DNA of 64,000 nt from assembly GCA_021732745.1 (NCBI GenBank), contig JAKFUK010000003.1, positions 372,001 through 436,000 on the forward strand, in the 5' to 3' direction. Every line of letters starts with the position of its first letter. Positions within the stretch are counted from its first letter, which is position 1. Made by a program: the position numbers and the translations under genes. A model generated the notes under the pieces. It had not been told where the DNA came from. It made no database searches and saw nothing but the letters and a program-made list of their open reading frames with translations. The DNA comes from Nevskia sp. (GTDB lineage: Bacteria; Pseudomonadota; Gammaproteobacteria; Nevskiales; Nevskiaceae). This document shows, piece by piece, positions 8,412 through 19,404 of this stretch.

Positions 8412-8434
8412 CGCGTCGGGCTAGTCCCGACGCG
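8412..8434. repeat. GC-rich hairpin between copL-like gene and cusC
   Basis: CGCGTCGGG - CTAGT - CCCGACGCG forms a perfect 9-base stem with a 5-base loop in the 60-base gap, followed 19 bases later by the GGAG ribosome binding site of cusC. No T tract follows, so it is not an ordinary terminator. It could stabilise or attenuate the transcript between the leader protein and the efflux genes. Confidence 0.5.
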
Positions 8435-8462
8435 CCTGCGCTTCGATGCTGCGGAGTGGTCC

Positions 8463-9746
8463 ATGTCCCGAATTCCCCTGTTGTCGCACGCCGCCTGCGT
8501 GCTGTTGTTGCTGTCCGGCCCTACCTGGGCTGACGAACCGTTATCGCTGCCGACCGCGCGCCGCATCGCGCTCGATCGTCAGCCGATGCTCGAAGCCGAG
8601 GCGCATCAGGTCGATGCTGCGCGCGAAGCAGCGATCGCCGCGCGGCAACTGCCCGATCCGGTTCTCAAAGGCGGTGTCAGTGACCTGACCGCCACCGGCG
8701 ACAACATCGGCACCCTGACGCGGCAGAACGACACCCAGTTCACCGTCGGCATCGCTCAAGCGTTCCCGCGTGCGGCCAAACGGCGCTTGCGCGGCGAGCG
8801 CGCCGATGCCGAAAGCGATCTTGCCGAGCGCCGCCTGATCACCGATCGCCTGCGCCTGGAACGCGAAGTCGGCCTCGCCTGGCTCGATGTCTGGAAGGCG
8901 CATGAAGCGCTGAAGCTGGCGCGTCTGAGCGCGCGCGAAGCGATGCTCCAAGTCGAGACGATGCAGATCGCCTACGCCAGCGTCCAGAAGCCGCAGGCCG
9001 AGGTCCGCGAGGCGCGTGTGGCGTTGGAACTGCTGCGCGACGAGCTGGCCAAGCTCGAACAGGACGACTGGCATGCGCGCAGCCAGTTGTCGCGCTGGCT
9101 CGGCGATGCCGCCTATCGCCCGCTGCCGGATGGCGCGCCGCCGCTGCCCGAGCCGCCGGCGCTGGCTGCGCTGCTGGAAAGCCTGCGGACCCATCCGCAT
9201 CTCGACATCACGGCTGCCGAAATCAAGCTCGCCGAGGCCGATGTCCGGCTCGCGAAGCAGGCCTACCAATCCGATTTCAGTGTCGAAGTCGGCTACGGCC
9301 ACCGTCCGGCGTTCAGCGATTACCTGAACCTTCAGGTCTCGGTCGACCTGCCGGTGTTCACCGCCAATCGCCAGGATCGCGGGCTTGCGTCGAAGCAGTC
9401 CGAACTGCTGCGCGCCGAAGCGCTGCGCGAGGACAGCTACCGCGAACATGCTGCCGAAGCGCGGCTGAATCACGGCGACTGGACGCGACTCGGCGCGCGG
9501 CTTGCGCACTTCGACGGCCGCATTCTTCCCGAAGCCGATGCCCGCATCGAAGCCGCGCGTCTGGCCTGGGGTGCCGGCAACGGCCGCTTGTCCGATGTGC
9601 TCGCCGCGCGCCGCGATGCCCTCGACGCGCGCCTGCGCCGTCTTGACCTTGAAACCGACCGCAGCCGCCACGCGCTGCAACTGCGCTATCTGGCCTCGGG
9701 CGCCGCTGGCGAAGCCGAACCTGAATCCGAAGGAGTCACGCCATGA
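8463..9746 (+). CDS. cusC: TolC-family outer membrane channel of a copper/silver RND efflux system
   Basis: 427 residues with an N-terminal signal peptide (SHAACVLLLLSGPTWADEP). The long helical repeats (ARRIALDRQPMLEAEAHQVDAAREAAIAARQ, and LRREREVGLAWLDVWKAHEAL style heptads) and the ITAAEIKLAEADVRLAKQA half-repeat are those of TolC-type trimers. It would form the outer-membrane exit duct for CusBA. It ends inside the start of cusB (ATGA overlap), so the genes are coupled. CzcC is the alternative name; the CusA-type motif in the pump favours the copper/silver branch. Confidence 0.85.
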   Translation: MSRIPLLSHAACVLLLLSGPTWADEPLSLPTARRIALDRQPMLEAEAHQVDAAREAAIAARQLPDPVLKGGVSDLTATGDNIGTLTRQNDTQFTVGIAQAFPRAAKRRLRGERADAESDLAERRLITDRLRLEREVGLAWLDVWKAHEALKLARLSAREAMLQVETMQIAYASVQKPQAEVREARVALELLRDELAKLEQDDWHARSQLSRWLGDAAYRPLPDGAPPLPEPPALAALLESLRTHPHLDITAAEIKLAEADVRLAKQAYQSDFSVEVGYGHRPAFSDYLNLQVSVDLPVFTANRQDRGLASKQSELLRAEALREDSYREHAAEARLNHGDWTRLGARLAHFDGRILPEADARIEAARLAWGAGNGRLSDVLAARRDALDARLRRLDLETDRSRHALQLRYLASGAAGEAEPESEGVTP

Positions 9747-11272
9747 ACCGTTCCACCGTGATCGGCCTCGCGGCCGTCGCCGTCACGGCCGCCGCTGCGG
9801 CGGTGCTGTTGCTGCCGCATGGCAGCGAAACCGGCGCTGCCGGCACCGAACGCGAAGCGCTGTACTGGTACGACCCGATGGTGCCCGACCAGCGCTTCGA
9901 CAAGCCCGGCAAATCGCCGTTCATGGACATGCAGCTGGTGCCGAAGTACGCCGACGAAGCTCCGGCAGCGACCACCGCCACGGCCGAGCGCGAAGCCTTG
10001 TACTGGTACGACCCGATGGTGCCTGACCAGCGTTTCGACAAGCCCGGCAAATCGCCGTTCATGGACATGGACCTGGTGCCGAAGTACGCCGACGAGGCTG
10101 CGCCGCAAGGCGAGGACAGCGGCTTTCGCATCGACCCGAGAGTGGTGCAGAACCTAGGCGTGCGGCTGGCGACGGTCGAGCGCGCGTCGCTCCAGCAAAG
10201 CCTGCTCGCGGCCGGCGTGATTGCCGTCGACGAGCACGGCATCGAAGCGGTGCAGTCGCGCGCGGCGGGCTGGGTCGAGCAACTCGGTGTCAAGGCGGTC
10301 GGCGATCCGGTACGTCGCGGGGCCTTGCTGGCCGCGATCTACTCGCCCGATCTGTACGCCGCGCAAGCCGAATACCTGCTGGCGCTCCGCAGTGGCGATG
10401 CCGGATTGAAGGACGCGGCGCATGCGCGTCTGGCGCTGTACGGCGTCGGCGAAGCGCAACTGCGCCGCATCGCGGCGAGTGGCCGCGCCGAACGCCGCAT
10501 CGAGCACTACGCCGCGCACGATGGCTATGTGATGGAACTTGGCGTGCGCAGCGGTGCGATGGTCGCACCCGGCATGAGCTTGTTCATGCTCGCCAGCCTC
10601 GACACCGTCTGGCTCAATGCCGAACTGCCCGAAACCCAGGGCGCGGCGATCCAGCCCGGCGACGCGGCAAGCGCCACGATCGCCGCACTGCCCGGCCAGC
10701 GCTTCGGCGGCAAGGTCGAATACGTCTATCCGGAACTCAGCGGCGCGACGCGCACCGTGAAGCTGCGCATCGCGTTGCCGAATCGCGACGCACGTTTGCG
10801 CCCCGGCATGTACGCCAGCGTGCGACTCGATGGCGCGCCTCGCGCCGAGGCGCTGACCGTGCCGACCGAAGCCGTGATCCGTACCGGCATCCGCAGCGTC
10901 GTGCTGGTTGCCGAGGACGAGGCGCGCTTCCGGCCGGTGGCGGTGCGCACGGGTGTCGAGGCTGGCGACCGGATCGAAGTGCTCGAAGGTCTGGAGGAAG
11001 GCCAGCAGGTGGTGGCGAGCGGCCAGTTCCTGATCGACTCCGAAGCCAGCCTGCGCGGCGCGCTCGATCGGCTGGCGCCGATCGAGATCGAAGCCAGCCA
11101 CGAGCACGAGCTAAAGCCCTCTCCCCCCGGGAGAGGGTTGGGTGAGGGACTCAGCCAGCCAGGTGATGCAACCTCATCGGACAGCGCCCCTCACCCCCTC
11201 CCCTCTCCCGGGGGGAGAGGGGAGACCAGCGAAGCGGACCCGCATGCCGGCCACGAAGGCCACACCCCATGA
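9743..11272 (+). CDS. cusB: Periplasmic adaptor of the CusCBA efflux pump, with two heavy-metal-binding domains and a REP-encoded tail
   Basis: 509 residues. After an N-terminal membrane anchor ([19 protein letters not shown]) come two nearly identical heavy-metal-binding domains ([20 protein letters not shown]) at about residues 37-72 and 83-118. They are followed by the adaptor body: a barrel-sandwich region ([24 protein letters not shown]), beta-barrel ([22 protein letters not shown]) and membrane-proximal domain ([29 protein letters not shown]). A segment at about residues 459-493 is encoded by an REP-type palindrome, and a His-rich end (HAGHEGHTP) follows. Adaptors dock pump to channel and hand Cu(I)/Ag(I) to the pump. 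Confidence 0.88.
   Translation: MNRSTVIGLAAVAVTAAAAAVLLLPHGSETGAAGTEREALYWYDPMVPDQRFDKPGKSPFMDMQLVPKYADEAPAATTATAEREALYWYDPMVPDQRFDKPGKSPFMDMDLVPKYADEAAPQGEDSGFRIDPRVVQNLGVRLATVERASLQQSLLAAGVIAVDEHGIEAVQSRAAGWVEQLGVKAVGDPVRRGALLAAIYSPDLYAAQAEYLLALRSGDAGLKDAAHARLALYGVGEAQLRRIAASGRAERRIEHYAAHDGYVMELGVRSGAMVAPGMSLFMLASLDTVWLNAELPETQGAAIQPGDAASATIAALPGQRFGGKVEYVYPELSGATRTVKLRIALPNRDARLRPGMYASVRLDGAPRAEALTVPTEAVIRTGIRSVVLVAEDEARFRPVAVRTGVEAGDRIEVLEGLEEGQQVVASGQFLIDSEASLRGALDRLAPIEIEASHEHELKPSPPGRGLGEGLSQPGDATSSDSAPHPLPSPGGRGETSEADPHAGHEGHTP
9851..10096 (+). repeat. Tandem duplication of the heavy-metal-binding domain in cusB
   Basis: 9851-9958 and 9989-10096 are two 108-base copies (36 codons) that differ at 7 positions; five of the differences are silent third- or first-base changes and the encoded proteins differ only at Gln versus Asp. 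A 30-base linker separates them. The near identity at silent sites points to recent duplication or gene conversion. Confidence 0.93.
11117..11221. repeat. REP-type palindromic element in frame within cusB
   Basis: Two 9-base stems CCCTCTCCC/GGGAGAGGG (11117-11137 and 11201-11221) flank a centre bounded by TTGGGTGAGGG and CCCTCACCCC, so the whole 105 bases is itself an inverted repeat. Its length is a multiple of three, and it is read through as a Pro/Gly/Ser linker. The same sequence type occurs twice in aceF. Confidence 0.85.
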
Positions 11273-14200
11273 TCGCCACGATCATCCGCTGGTCGATCGC
11301 CAACCGCGTGTTGGTGCTGCTGGTCACGGTGCTGCTGGCGCTGTGGGGCACGCGCGCAGCACTGACCACGCCGCTCGACGCGATTCCGGACCTGAGCGAC
11401 ACCCAGGTCATTATCCGCACGACCTGGCCCGGTCAGGCCCCGCAGGTGGTCGAGGATCAGGTCACCTATCCGCTGACCACGACGATGCTGTCGGTGCCGG
11501 GCGCGCGCACCGTGCGCGGCTATTCGATGTTCGGCGATTCCTTCGTCTACGTGATCTTCGATGACGCGACCGACCTCTACTGGGCGCGCTCGCGAGTGCT
11601 CGAATATCTCAACCAAGTCAGTGGACGCCTGCCTGCCGCCGCACGGCCGACCTTGGGGCCGGATGCCACCGGCGTGGGCTGGATCTACGAATACGCGCTG
11701 GTCGATCGCAGCAATCGGCTGGATATCTCGCAGCTGCGCGCGATCCAGGACTGGTTCCTCAAGTACGAGCTGAAGAGTGTCGAGAACGTCGCCGAAGTGG
11801 CTAGCGTCGGCGGGCTGGTGCGCCAGTACCAGATCGTGCTCGACCCCGACCGCCTGCGCGCCACCGGCACCACGATCAGCACGGTGATCGAGGCAGTGCG
11901 CGCCAGCAACAACGAAGGCGGCGGCTCGGTGCTGGAGCTCGGCGAAGTGGAGTACGCGGTGCGCGCCAGCGGTTATCTGAAATCGCTCGACGACTTCCGC
12001 GCCGTGCCGGTCGGACTGGGCGCGAATGGCGTGCCGATCCTGCTCGGCGATGTCGCCCGCGTGCAGATCGGCCCGGAGTTACGTCGTGGCGTGTCTGAAC
12101 TCGACGGCAAGGGTGAAGCGGTCGGCGGCATCATCGTGATGCGTTCCGGCAAGAACGCGCTGGCGACGATCGCTGCCGTGCGCCGCAAGATCGAAGAGCT
12201 GAAACCCGGGCTACCGGAAGGGGTCGAGATCGTGCCGACCTACGACCGTTCCGAGCTGATCCTGAACGCGGTAGGCACGCTGAAAGCGCGGCTGATCGAA
12301 GAGATGATCATCGTCGGTCTGGTCTGCGCGCTGTTCCTGTTCCATCTGCGTTCGGCGCTGGTCGCCATCGTCAGTCTGCCGCTCGGCATTCTGGCTGCGT
12401 TCGCGGTGATGAAGGCACAGGGGATCAACGCCAACATCATGTCGCTGGGCGGCATCGCCATTGCCATCGGCGCGATGGTCGATGCGGCGGTGGTGATGAT
12501 CGAGAACGCCCACAAGCACCTTGAAGCTTTCGTGAGGCGTGAGGCGGTAGGCGTGGCGCGTGGCGAGCTGACGTTTCCCGAACGGCTGCGCGTCATCACT
12601 GAATCCGCTGTCGAAGTCGGCCCGGCGCTGTTCTTCTGTCTGCTGATCATCACCTTGAGCTTCGTGCCGGTGTTCACGCTCGAAGCGCAGGAAGGCAAGC
12701 TGTTCGGGCCGCTGGCGCTGACCAAGACCTATGCGATGGCGGCGGCGGCGGGCCTGTCGGTCACGCTGATTCCGGTGCTGATGCTGTACTTCATCCGCGG
12801 GAAGATTCCGGACGAAGCGCGCAATCCGCTGAACCGTCTGTTGATCGCGGCGTACCGGCCGCTGCTCCGAGCCGTGCTGCAATTCCCGAAGCTGACCCTC
12901 GCGTTGTCGGCCGCCGTGCTGGTATCGGCGCTGGTGCCGATCACCCGGCTCGGCACCGAATTCATGCCGCCGCTGATCGAAGGCGATCTGCTGTACATGC
13001 CGTCGGCGCTGCCGGGCCTGTCGGCTGACAAGGCCAGTCAACTGATGCAGCAGACCGATCGCCTGATCATGCAGTTCCCGGAAGTGGAACGGGTGTTCGG
13101 CAAGGCCGGGCGCGCGGAGAGCGCGACCGATCCGGCGGGCTTGGAAATGTTCGAGACCACGATTCGCTTCAAGCCGCGTTCGCAGTGGCCGGACCAGGGC
13201 AAGTCGCAGGACGCGCTGATCGACGAACTGAACGCAGCGCTGGCAATTCCCGGCCTCGCCAATCTCTGGGTGCAGCCGATCCGCAACCGCATCGACATGC
13301 TGTCCACCGGCATCAAGAGCCCGGTCGGCGTGAAGATCGGTGGAGACGATCTGAAAGTGATCGAACAGATCGGTACCGAGATCGAAACCGTGCTCAAGGA
13401 CGTGCGTGGCACGCGATCCGCGTATGCGGAGCGCGTGCGCGGCGGCCGCTATGTCGACGTGAAGCCGGATCGGCTGGCGGCGGCACGCTTGGGCCTGTCA
13501 ATCGCCGATGTCCAGCAGGTCGTGAGTCTGGCGATCGGCGGCGAGAACATCGGCGAAACCATCGAAGGCCGCAGTCGCTTCCCGATCAATGTCCGCTATC
13601 CGCGCGAACTGCGCGATTCTGTCGCAGCCCTGCGCGTGCTGCCGATCGTCACCCAAGCCGGTGCCACGATCACGCTTGGCGAAGTCGCGGAAGTGTCGAT
13701 CAGCGATGGTCCGCCACAACTCAAGAGCGAAAACGCGCGGCTGAACGGCTGGGTCTATGTCGATATCGCCGGCCGCGATCTCGGCGGCTATGTCCGCGAA
13801 GCACGCGATGCGGTGGCTGCGAAAGTGAAGCTGCCGCCGGGCTACTCCGTGACCTGGTCGGGGCAGTTCGAGTATCTGGAACGTGCGGAAAAGCGCCTGC
13901 AGGTCGTGGTGCCGTTCACGCTGTTCATCATCCTGATCCTGCTGTACCTGACCTTCCGCGCGTTCACGCAGGCAGCGCTGATCATGGCGACCCTGCCGTT
14001 CGCGCTGGTCGGCGGGCTGTGGCTGCTGCTGGCGCTGGACTACAACCTGTCGATCGCGTCCGCCGTCGGCTTCATCGCATTGGCTGGGGTCGCCGCCGAG
14101 TTCGGCGTGATCATGCTGCTGTATCTCGATCAGGCAATTGCCAAGCGCGGCACGTCGCTGACCCGAGACGACCTGTGTGAGGCGATCGAGGAAGGCGCCG

Positions 14201-14406
14201 TGCTGCGCGTCCGGCCGAAGGCGATGACCGTGGCCGTGATCGTCGCTGGCCTGCTGCCGATCCTGCTCGGCGGCGGCACCGGCTCGGAAGTGATGCGCCG
14301 GATCGCCGCCCCGATGGTCGGCGGCATGATCTCGGCACCGCTGCTGTCGCTGTTCGTGCTGCCGGCGGCTTATCTGCTGTTGCGCGGGCGGGGTTTGCAG
14401 AGGTAA
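11269..14406 (+). CDS. cusA: CusA-type heavy-metal RND efflux pump
   Basis: 1045 residues, full length for HME-RND pumps. It starts [16 protein letters not shown], and has [21 protein letters not shown], the TM4 signature [17 protein letters not shown] near residue 400, and the late transmembrane block ([17 protein letters not shown], then [20 protein letters not shown]). The TM4 motif with GAMVDAA rather than DFGxxxDGAVV is that of Cu(I)/Ag(I)-type CusA (HME4) pumps. The substrate assignment follows family knowledge. It couples proton influx to metal export across the envelope with CusB and CusC, and the start overlaps the cusB stop by four bases. Confidence 0.92.
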   Translation: MIATIIRWSIANRVLVLLVTVLLALWGTRAALTTPLDAIPDLSDTQVIIRTTWPGQAPQVVEDQVTYPLTTTMLSVPGARTVRGYSMFGDSFVYVIFDDATDLYWARSRVLEYLNQVSGRLPAAARPTLGPDATGVGWIYEYALVDRSNRLDISQLRAIQDWFLKYELKSVENVAEVASVGGLVRQYQIVLDPDRLRATGTTISTVIEAVRASNNEGGGSVLELGEVEYAVRASGYLKSLDDFRAVPVGLGANGVPILLGDVARVQIGPELRRGVSELDGKGEAVGGIIVMRSGKNALATIAAVRRKIEELKPGLPEGVEIVPTYDRSELILNAVGTLKARLIEEMIIVGLVCALFLFHLRSALVAIVSLPLGILAAFAVMKAQGINANIMSLGGIAIAIGAMVDAAVVMIENAHKHLEAFVRREAVGVARGELTFPERLRVITESAVEVGPALFFCLLIITLSFVPVFTLEAQEGKLFGPLALTKTYAMAAAAGLSVTLIPVLMLYFIRGKIPDEARNPLNRLLIAAYRPLLRAVLQFPKLTLALSAAVLVSALVPITRLGTEFMPPLIEGDLLYMPSALPGLSADKASQLMQQTDRLIMQFPEVERVFGKAGRAESATDPAGLEMFETTIRFKPRSQWPDQGKSQDALIDELNAALAIPGLANLWVQPIRNRIDMLSTGIKSPVGVKIGGDDLKVIEQIGTEIETVLKDVRGTRSAYAERVRGGRYVDVKPDRLAAARLGLSIADVQQVVSLAIGGENIGETIEGRSRFPINVRYPRELRDSVAALRVLPIVTQAGATITLGEVAEVSISDGPPQLKSENARLNGWVYVDIAGRDLGGYVREARDAVAAKVKLPPGYSVTWSGQFEYLERAEKRLQVVVPFTLFIILILLYLTFRAFTQAALIMATLPFALVGGLWLLLALDYNLSIASAVGFIALAGVAAEFGVIMLLYLDQAIAKRGTSLTRDDLCEAIEEGAVLRVRPKAMTVAVIVAGLLPILLGGGTGSEVMRRIAAPMVGGMISAPLLSLFVLPAAYLLLRGRGLQR

Positions 14407-14538
14407 AGCATTTCTCACGCGGAGAACGCCGAGGACGCAGAGAACAGCAAAGGCGAGTTCGCACGAAGGACACGAAGAAAGACGACAGTGAACCGCCCCG
14501 GCTTTCTCGGAGGCTCCTTCACTTGAGAAGATGGAGCC

Positions 14539-15764
<1,226 letters not shown>

Positions 15765-15964
15765 CTCACACCAACGAATCTCCGGGAATCCCGGGGCGGT
15801 TCAACAGCGACAAAAAGAAGATCGTGAGTGCCTTTGCGCTTTCGTTGTTCCTTTGTGATCTTTGTGTGCTTCGTGCGAAACGCGTTATCGCTTTTCTCCG
15901 CGTTCTCCGCGTGATGCCCGCCGTTTCCGGCAACATTCGCGCAAACCTTTTCCGGACGCCGACG

Positions 15965-17764
15965 ATGATCAACCTCAAGCTGCGCCGTCGCGAAATCGAC
16001 TTCCTGCTGTACGACCTGCTGAAGGTCGACAGCGTCTGCGCCCACCCGCGCTATGCGATGCACGATCGCGAAGTGTTCGACGCCACGCTCGATGTCGCGA
16101 TCAAGGTCGCCGATGAGCATTTCGCCAATCACGCCGCGAGAGTCGATGCCGAAGAACCGACGTTCGATGGCGAGCGCGTGCATCTGATCCCCGAGGTCAA
16201 GCAGGGTATCGACGCCTATGTCGCCGCCGGCTTCATGGGTACCGGCTTCGATATCGACGACGGCGGCTCGCAGCTGCCCTACGCCGTGGCGCAGGGTCTG
16301 GCCTGGGTGTTCGCGGCGGCCAATGTCGGCACTGCGGCCTATCCGTTCCTGACCATGGCGGCGGCCAATCTGATCCGCGCGCATGGTTCGCCAGAGCAGA
16401 AAGCGCGCTTTCTCGGGCCGATGATCGAAGGTCGCTGGTTCGGGACCATGTGCCTGTCCGAGCCGCAGGCGGGATCGTCGCTTGGCGACATTCGCACCCG
16501 CGCCGAAGCAACGAACCACGGTTGGTACCGCATCAGCGGCACCAAGATGTGGATCTCCGGCGGCGAGCACGAACTGAGCGAGAACATCATCCATCTGGTG
16601 TTGGCCAAGATTCCCGGCGGCCCGGCCGGTTCGCGCGGCATTTCGCTGTTCATCGTGCCGAAGCGGCGGATCAACGATGACGGCAGCTCAGGCGAGCGCA
16701 ATAACGTGTCGCTGGTCGGCCTCAATCACAAGATGGGCTATCGCGGCACGACCAACACGCTGCTGAATTTCGGCGAAGCCGGCGAGTGCCGGGGCTGGCT
16801 GATCGGCGAGGTCAATCATGGCCTCGCCTGCATGTTTCACATGATGAACGAGGCGCGAATCGGGGTCGGGCTCAATGCCGCCGTGCTCGGCCACACGGCC
16901 TACCTGCACTCGCTGGACTACGCGCTGAGCCGTCCGCAGGGTCGGCGAGCCGGTGAGCGCGACCCATCCAGCCCGCAGGTGATGATCGCCGAGCACCCGG
17001 ACGTGCGTCGCATGTTGCTGGTGCAGAAGGCGTTCTCGGAAGGCGCTCTGAGCTTGTGCCTGCACGGTGCGGCGCTGGTCGATCGGCTGGCAACGGCGGC
17101 GGATGACGCCGAACGCGCCGAGCTGAATCAGGAGCTGGAAATCCTGACCCCGATCATCAAGGCCTGGCCGGCGCATTACTGTCTGGAGGCGAACTACTGG
17201 GGCCTGCAAGTGCTCGGCGGTTACGGCTACACCCGCGATTACCCGCTGGAGCGCATCTACCGCGACAACCGCCTGAACCCGATCCACGAAGGCACCAACG
17301 GAATCCAGGCCGCCGACCTGCTCGGGCGCAAGGTGATGATGCACAACGGCGCGGCGTTCAAGCTGCTGCTGGCGCGGATCGCGGCGACGATCGACGAAGC
17401 TTCCGGCGAAGCTGAACTGAACGCATTCACCGCCGCCTTGAAAGCCGCCAGCGCGCGTGTGGTGAAGACCACGATGGCGCTGGCTGCCGCCGGCGCGCGC
17501 GGCGAAACCGATCGCATGCTGGCCAATGCCTGGGTTTACATGGAACTGCTCGGTGCCTTGGTGATCGGCTGGATGTGGCTGCGGCAGATGCTGTGCATCG
17601 CACGGATCGCCGCCCCCAGCGAAGCCGATGCCGACTATTTCGACGGCAAGCGGCAGGCGGCGCGCTATTACTACCGCTGGGAGCTGCCGAAGCTGGAACG
17701 GCATGCCGCGCTGCTGGAAAGTCTGGATGACACGCTGCTGATGACCGACGCTACGCATTTGTAG
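15965..17764 (+). CDS. Acyl-CoA dehydrogenase (large form with extra C-terminal domain)
   Basis: 599 residues from ATG 15965. An N-terminal helical extension (MINLKLRRREIDFLLYDLL) precedes the acyl-CoA dehydrogenase body: FAD/substrate motif GTMCLSEPQAGSSLGDIRT, SGTKMWISGG, NHKMGYRGTTNTLLNF, and the catalytic-Glu region NPIHEGTNGIQAADLLGRK. About 130 further residues form the C-terminal domain seen in roughly 600-residue ACADs. It performs alpha,beta-dehydrogenation of acyl-CoA, probably fatty acyl, passing electrons to ETF. The upstream promoter region now contains the split palindromic repeat and IS element, which may have changed its expression. The stop codon lies in the first bases of a REP-like palindrome. 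Confidence 0.88.
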   Translation: MINLKLRRREIDFLLYDLLKVDSVCAHPRYAMHDREVFDATLDVAIKVADEHFANHAARVDAEEPTFDGERVHLIPEVKQGIDAYVAAGFMGTGFDIDDGGSQLPYAVAQGLAWVFAAANVGTAAYPFLTMAAANLIRAHGSPEQKARFLGPMIEGRWFGTMCLSEPQAGSSLGDIRTRAEATNHGWYRISGTKMWISGGEHELSENIIHLVLAKIPGGPAGSRGISLFIVPKRRINDDGSSGERNNVSLVGLNHKMGYRGTTNTLLNFGEAGECRGWLIGEVNHGLACMFHMMNEARIGVGLNAAVLGHTAYLHSLDYALSRPQGRRAGERDPSSPQVMIAEHPDVRRMLLVQKAFSEGALSLCLHGAALVDRLATAADDAERAELNQELEILTPIIKAWPAHYCLEANYWGLQVLGGYGYTRDYPLERIYRDNRLNPIHEGTNGIQAADLLGRKVMMHNGAAFKLLLARIAATIDEASGEAELNAFTAALKAASARVVKTTMALAAAGARGETDRMLANAWVYMELLGALVIGWMWLRQMLCIARIAAPSEADADYFDGKRQAARYYYRWELPKLERHAALLESLDDTLLMTDATHL

Positions 17765-17832
17765 GTCGGGATTTATCCCGACGGTGCCGATGCTGGCCAG
17801 CGGCAGCGCCGTCGGGATAAATCCCGACCTAC
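17761..17832. repeat. REP-like nested palindrome at the end of the acyl-CoA dehydrogenase gene
   Basis: Arms 17761-17784 (GTAGGTCGGGATTTATCCCG, then ACGG) and 17809-17832 are perfect 24-base reverse complements around a 24-base centre. Each arm is itself palindromic (GTCGGGAT-TT-ATCCCGAC). The TAG stop of the upstream gene is bases 2-4 of the left arm. This can form a very stable hairpin in RNA and may protect or terminate the transcript. 'GTAGGTCGGGATTTATCCCGAC' type sequences are dispersed repeats in Pseudomonas/Xanthomonas relatives. Confidence 0.9.
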
Positions 17833-17902
17833 AGGACATCTGCATCTGTCGGATTGGAAATCGCATCGAACTGATGGGCCATCACCCGACTAGACTCGCT
17901 TC

Positions 17903-18355
17903 ATGAACCACTCAAACCCCGACAACAGCCGCTGGACCTTCATTCGCGACGTACTGGTGTTCCAGTTGAAACTGGTGCTCGGCAACATGCTGAATTTCGT
18001 GCTGGTGCCGATCACCATCGTCGCCGCGGTCTACGATCTGCTCAGCGGCAAGCCCGGCGCGCGTCGTGGCGATGCCTTCTACCAGGCGCTGGAAGCCGGG
18101 CGCGAGATCGAGGAGCGGATCAACATCTACGGCGCGGTCGGCGGCTATCACGCCACCGGTGCCTCGGACGATCCCGACGCCGTGCGGCGCAGCAAGAGCA
18201 TCGGCGGGGTCGATATCGGCGATGCCACGGTCGACGACGTGATCCGCAAGGTCGAAGGTCTGATCGTGCGCGAGACCGGCACCGGCGGCCGCGCCGCGCA
18301 AGTGAAATCCACGCTCGAACGGCTGCTCGACGAACTGCGCAACCGCAAGGGCTGA
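17903..18355 (+). CDS. Conserved-looking small protein with an N-terminal membrane segment, function unknown
   Basis: 150 residues from ATG 17903. Residues 15-45 (VLVFQLKLVLGNMLNFVLVPITIVAAVYDLL) form one or two closely spaced membrane segments. The rest is soluble and charged, with AGREIEERINIYGAVGGYHA in the middle and a C-terminal helix with heptad character (VKSTLERLLDELRNRKG). I do not recognise the family. Its stop is seven bases from the convergent CDF transporter. A membrane-tethered cytoplasmic domain is the simplest topology. Confidence 0.7.
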   Translation: MNHSNPDNSRWTFIRDVLVFQLKLVLGNMLNFVLVPITIVAAVYDLLSGKPGARRGDAFYQALEAGREIEERINIYGAVGGYHATGASDDPDAVRRSKSIGGVDIGDATVDDVIRKVEGLIVRETGTGGRAAQVKSTLERLLDELRNRKG

Positions 18356-18362
18356 AACGCGG

Positions 18363-19388
18363 TCAGTGCTTGTGCGCGGCCGGCGCGCAGCCGTCGCCCG
18401 CGCAGGCCACCTGCTCGATCTGCACGGTGGCATGCACGTCCCCGAACTGCGCTTTCAGACGCTGCTGGATGGCACCCAGCGCGATGTCGCGGTCGGTGCC
18501 TTCATCGAGCACCGCATGCAGGGTCATCACCGGGCGCTTGTCGGTCAGCGACCAGGCATGCAGGTGATGGATGCCGGCCACACCGGGCACGCTGGCGGCC
18601 AGATCATGAGACAGCGCGCCGGTGTCGAGATCGCGCGGCGCGCCTTCGAGCAGGATGTGTGCCGATTCCCGCGTCACCCGCCAGCCGCCTTTCAGGATCA
18701 GCAGCGCGACGAAGGCCGACAGGATCGGGTCGATCGGCGTCCAGCCGGTGGCCAGGATGACGAGGGCCGCAGCGATCGCAGCCGCCGAGCCGAGCAGATC
18801 GCCGAGCACATGGAGCATCGCGCCCCGGAGATTCAGCGTGTCCTCGCCATCGCGCAGCACCAGGAACGACGCCAGATTGGCGATGAAGCCGAGGCTGGCG
18901 ATCAGCAGCATGGTGCTGCCGATCACCGGTGCCGGGGCCAGCAGGCGCTGGATCGATTCGAAGACGATCCAGCCGCTCAACAGCAGCAGCGCCAGCCCGT
19001 TGACGAAGGCGGCCAGCACTTCGTAACGCGCTTGCCCGTAGGAGAACAGCGCATCGGCCGGCCGCTTGGCAACGCGCAGCGCGACCAGCGCCAGCGCCAG
19101 CGACGCCGCATCGGTGAGCATGTGCACGGCGTCGGCGATCAAGGCCAGCGAGCCGGAAAACCAGCCGCCGATGACTTCCACGACCATGAAGATCGCGGTG
19201 ATCGCCAGTGCTAAGGCGAGCCGCGTTTCATTGCTGCTGCCGTGGTGATGGTGATGACCGTGACCGTGGCCATGCGAATGGCCGTGGCCATGGTCGTGCT
19301 TGTGCGCCTTGGGAGCGTGCGCCGCGTGATCATGGCCATGATCGTGGTGATCGTGGTCATGACCGGCATGGTCGTGATGCTGGCCCAT
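18363..19388 (-). CDS. Cation diffusion facilitator (CzcD/ZitB-type zinc exporter)
   Basis: 341 residues from ATG 19388. The N-terminal 55 residues are extremely His/Asp-rich (HDHAGHDHDHHDHGHDH and HGHSHGHGHGHHHHH), a metal-binding tail typical of zinc CDF proteins. Six transmembrane segments follow with the CDF site residues in SGSLALIADAVHMLTDAASL and RGAMLHVLGDLLGSAAAI, and then the cytoplasmic ferredoxin-like domain (VAGIHHLHAWSLTDKRPVMTLH). It exchanges Zn2+ (possibly Co2+/Cd2+) for protons. It ends with GCAPAAHKH, another possible ligand cluster. Confidence 0.92.
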   Translation of the reverse strand: MGQHHDHAGHDHDHHDHGHDHAAHAPKAHKHDHGHGHSHGHGHGHHHHHGSSNETRLALALAITAIFMVVEVIGGWFSGSLALIADAVHMLTDAASLALALVALRVAKRPADALFSYGQARYEVLAAFVNGLALLLLSGWIVFESIQRLLAPAPVIGSTMLLIASLGFIANLASFLVLRDGEDTLNLRGAMLHVLGDLLGSAAAIAAALVILATGWTPIDPILSAFVALLILKGGWRVTRESAHILLEGAPRDLDTGALSHDLAASVPGVAGIHHLHAWSLTDKRPVMTLHAVLDEGTDRDIALGAIQQRLKAQFGDVHATVQIEQVACAGDGCAPAAHKH

Positions 19389-19404
19389 GGACGTGCGTGG
19401 CGGC

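Noticed and set aside
9851..10096. Short direct repeats in cusB as a CRISPR-like array
   Set aside because: Only two copies, in frame, encoding a known metal-binding domain. No CRISPR array or cas gene was seen anywhere in the window.
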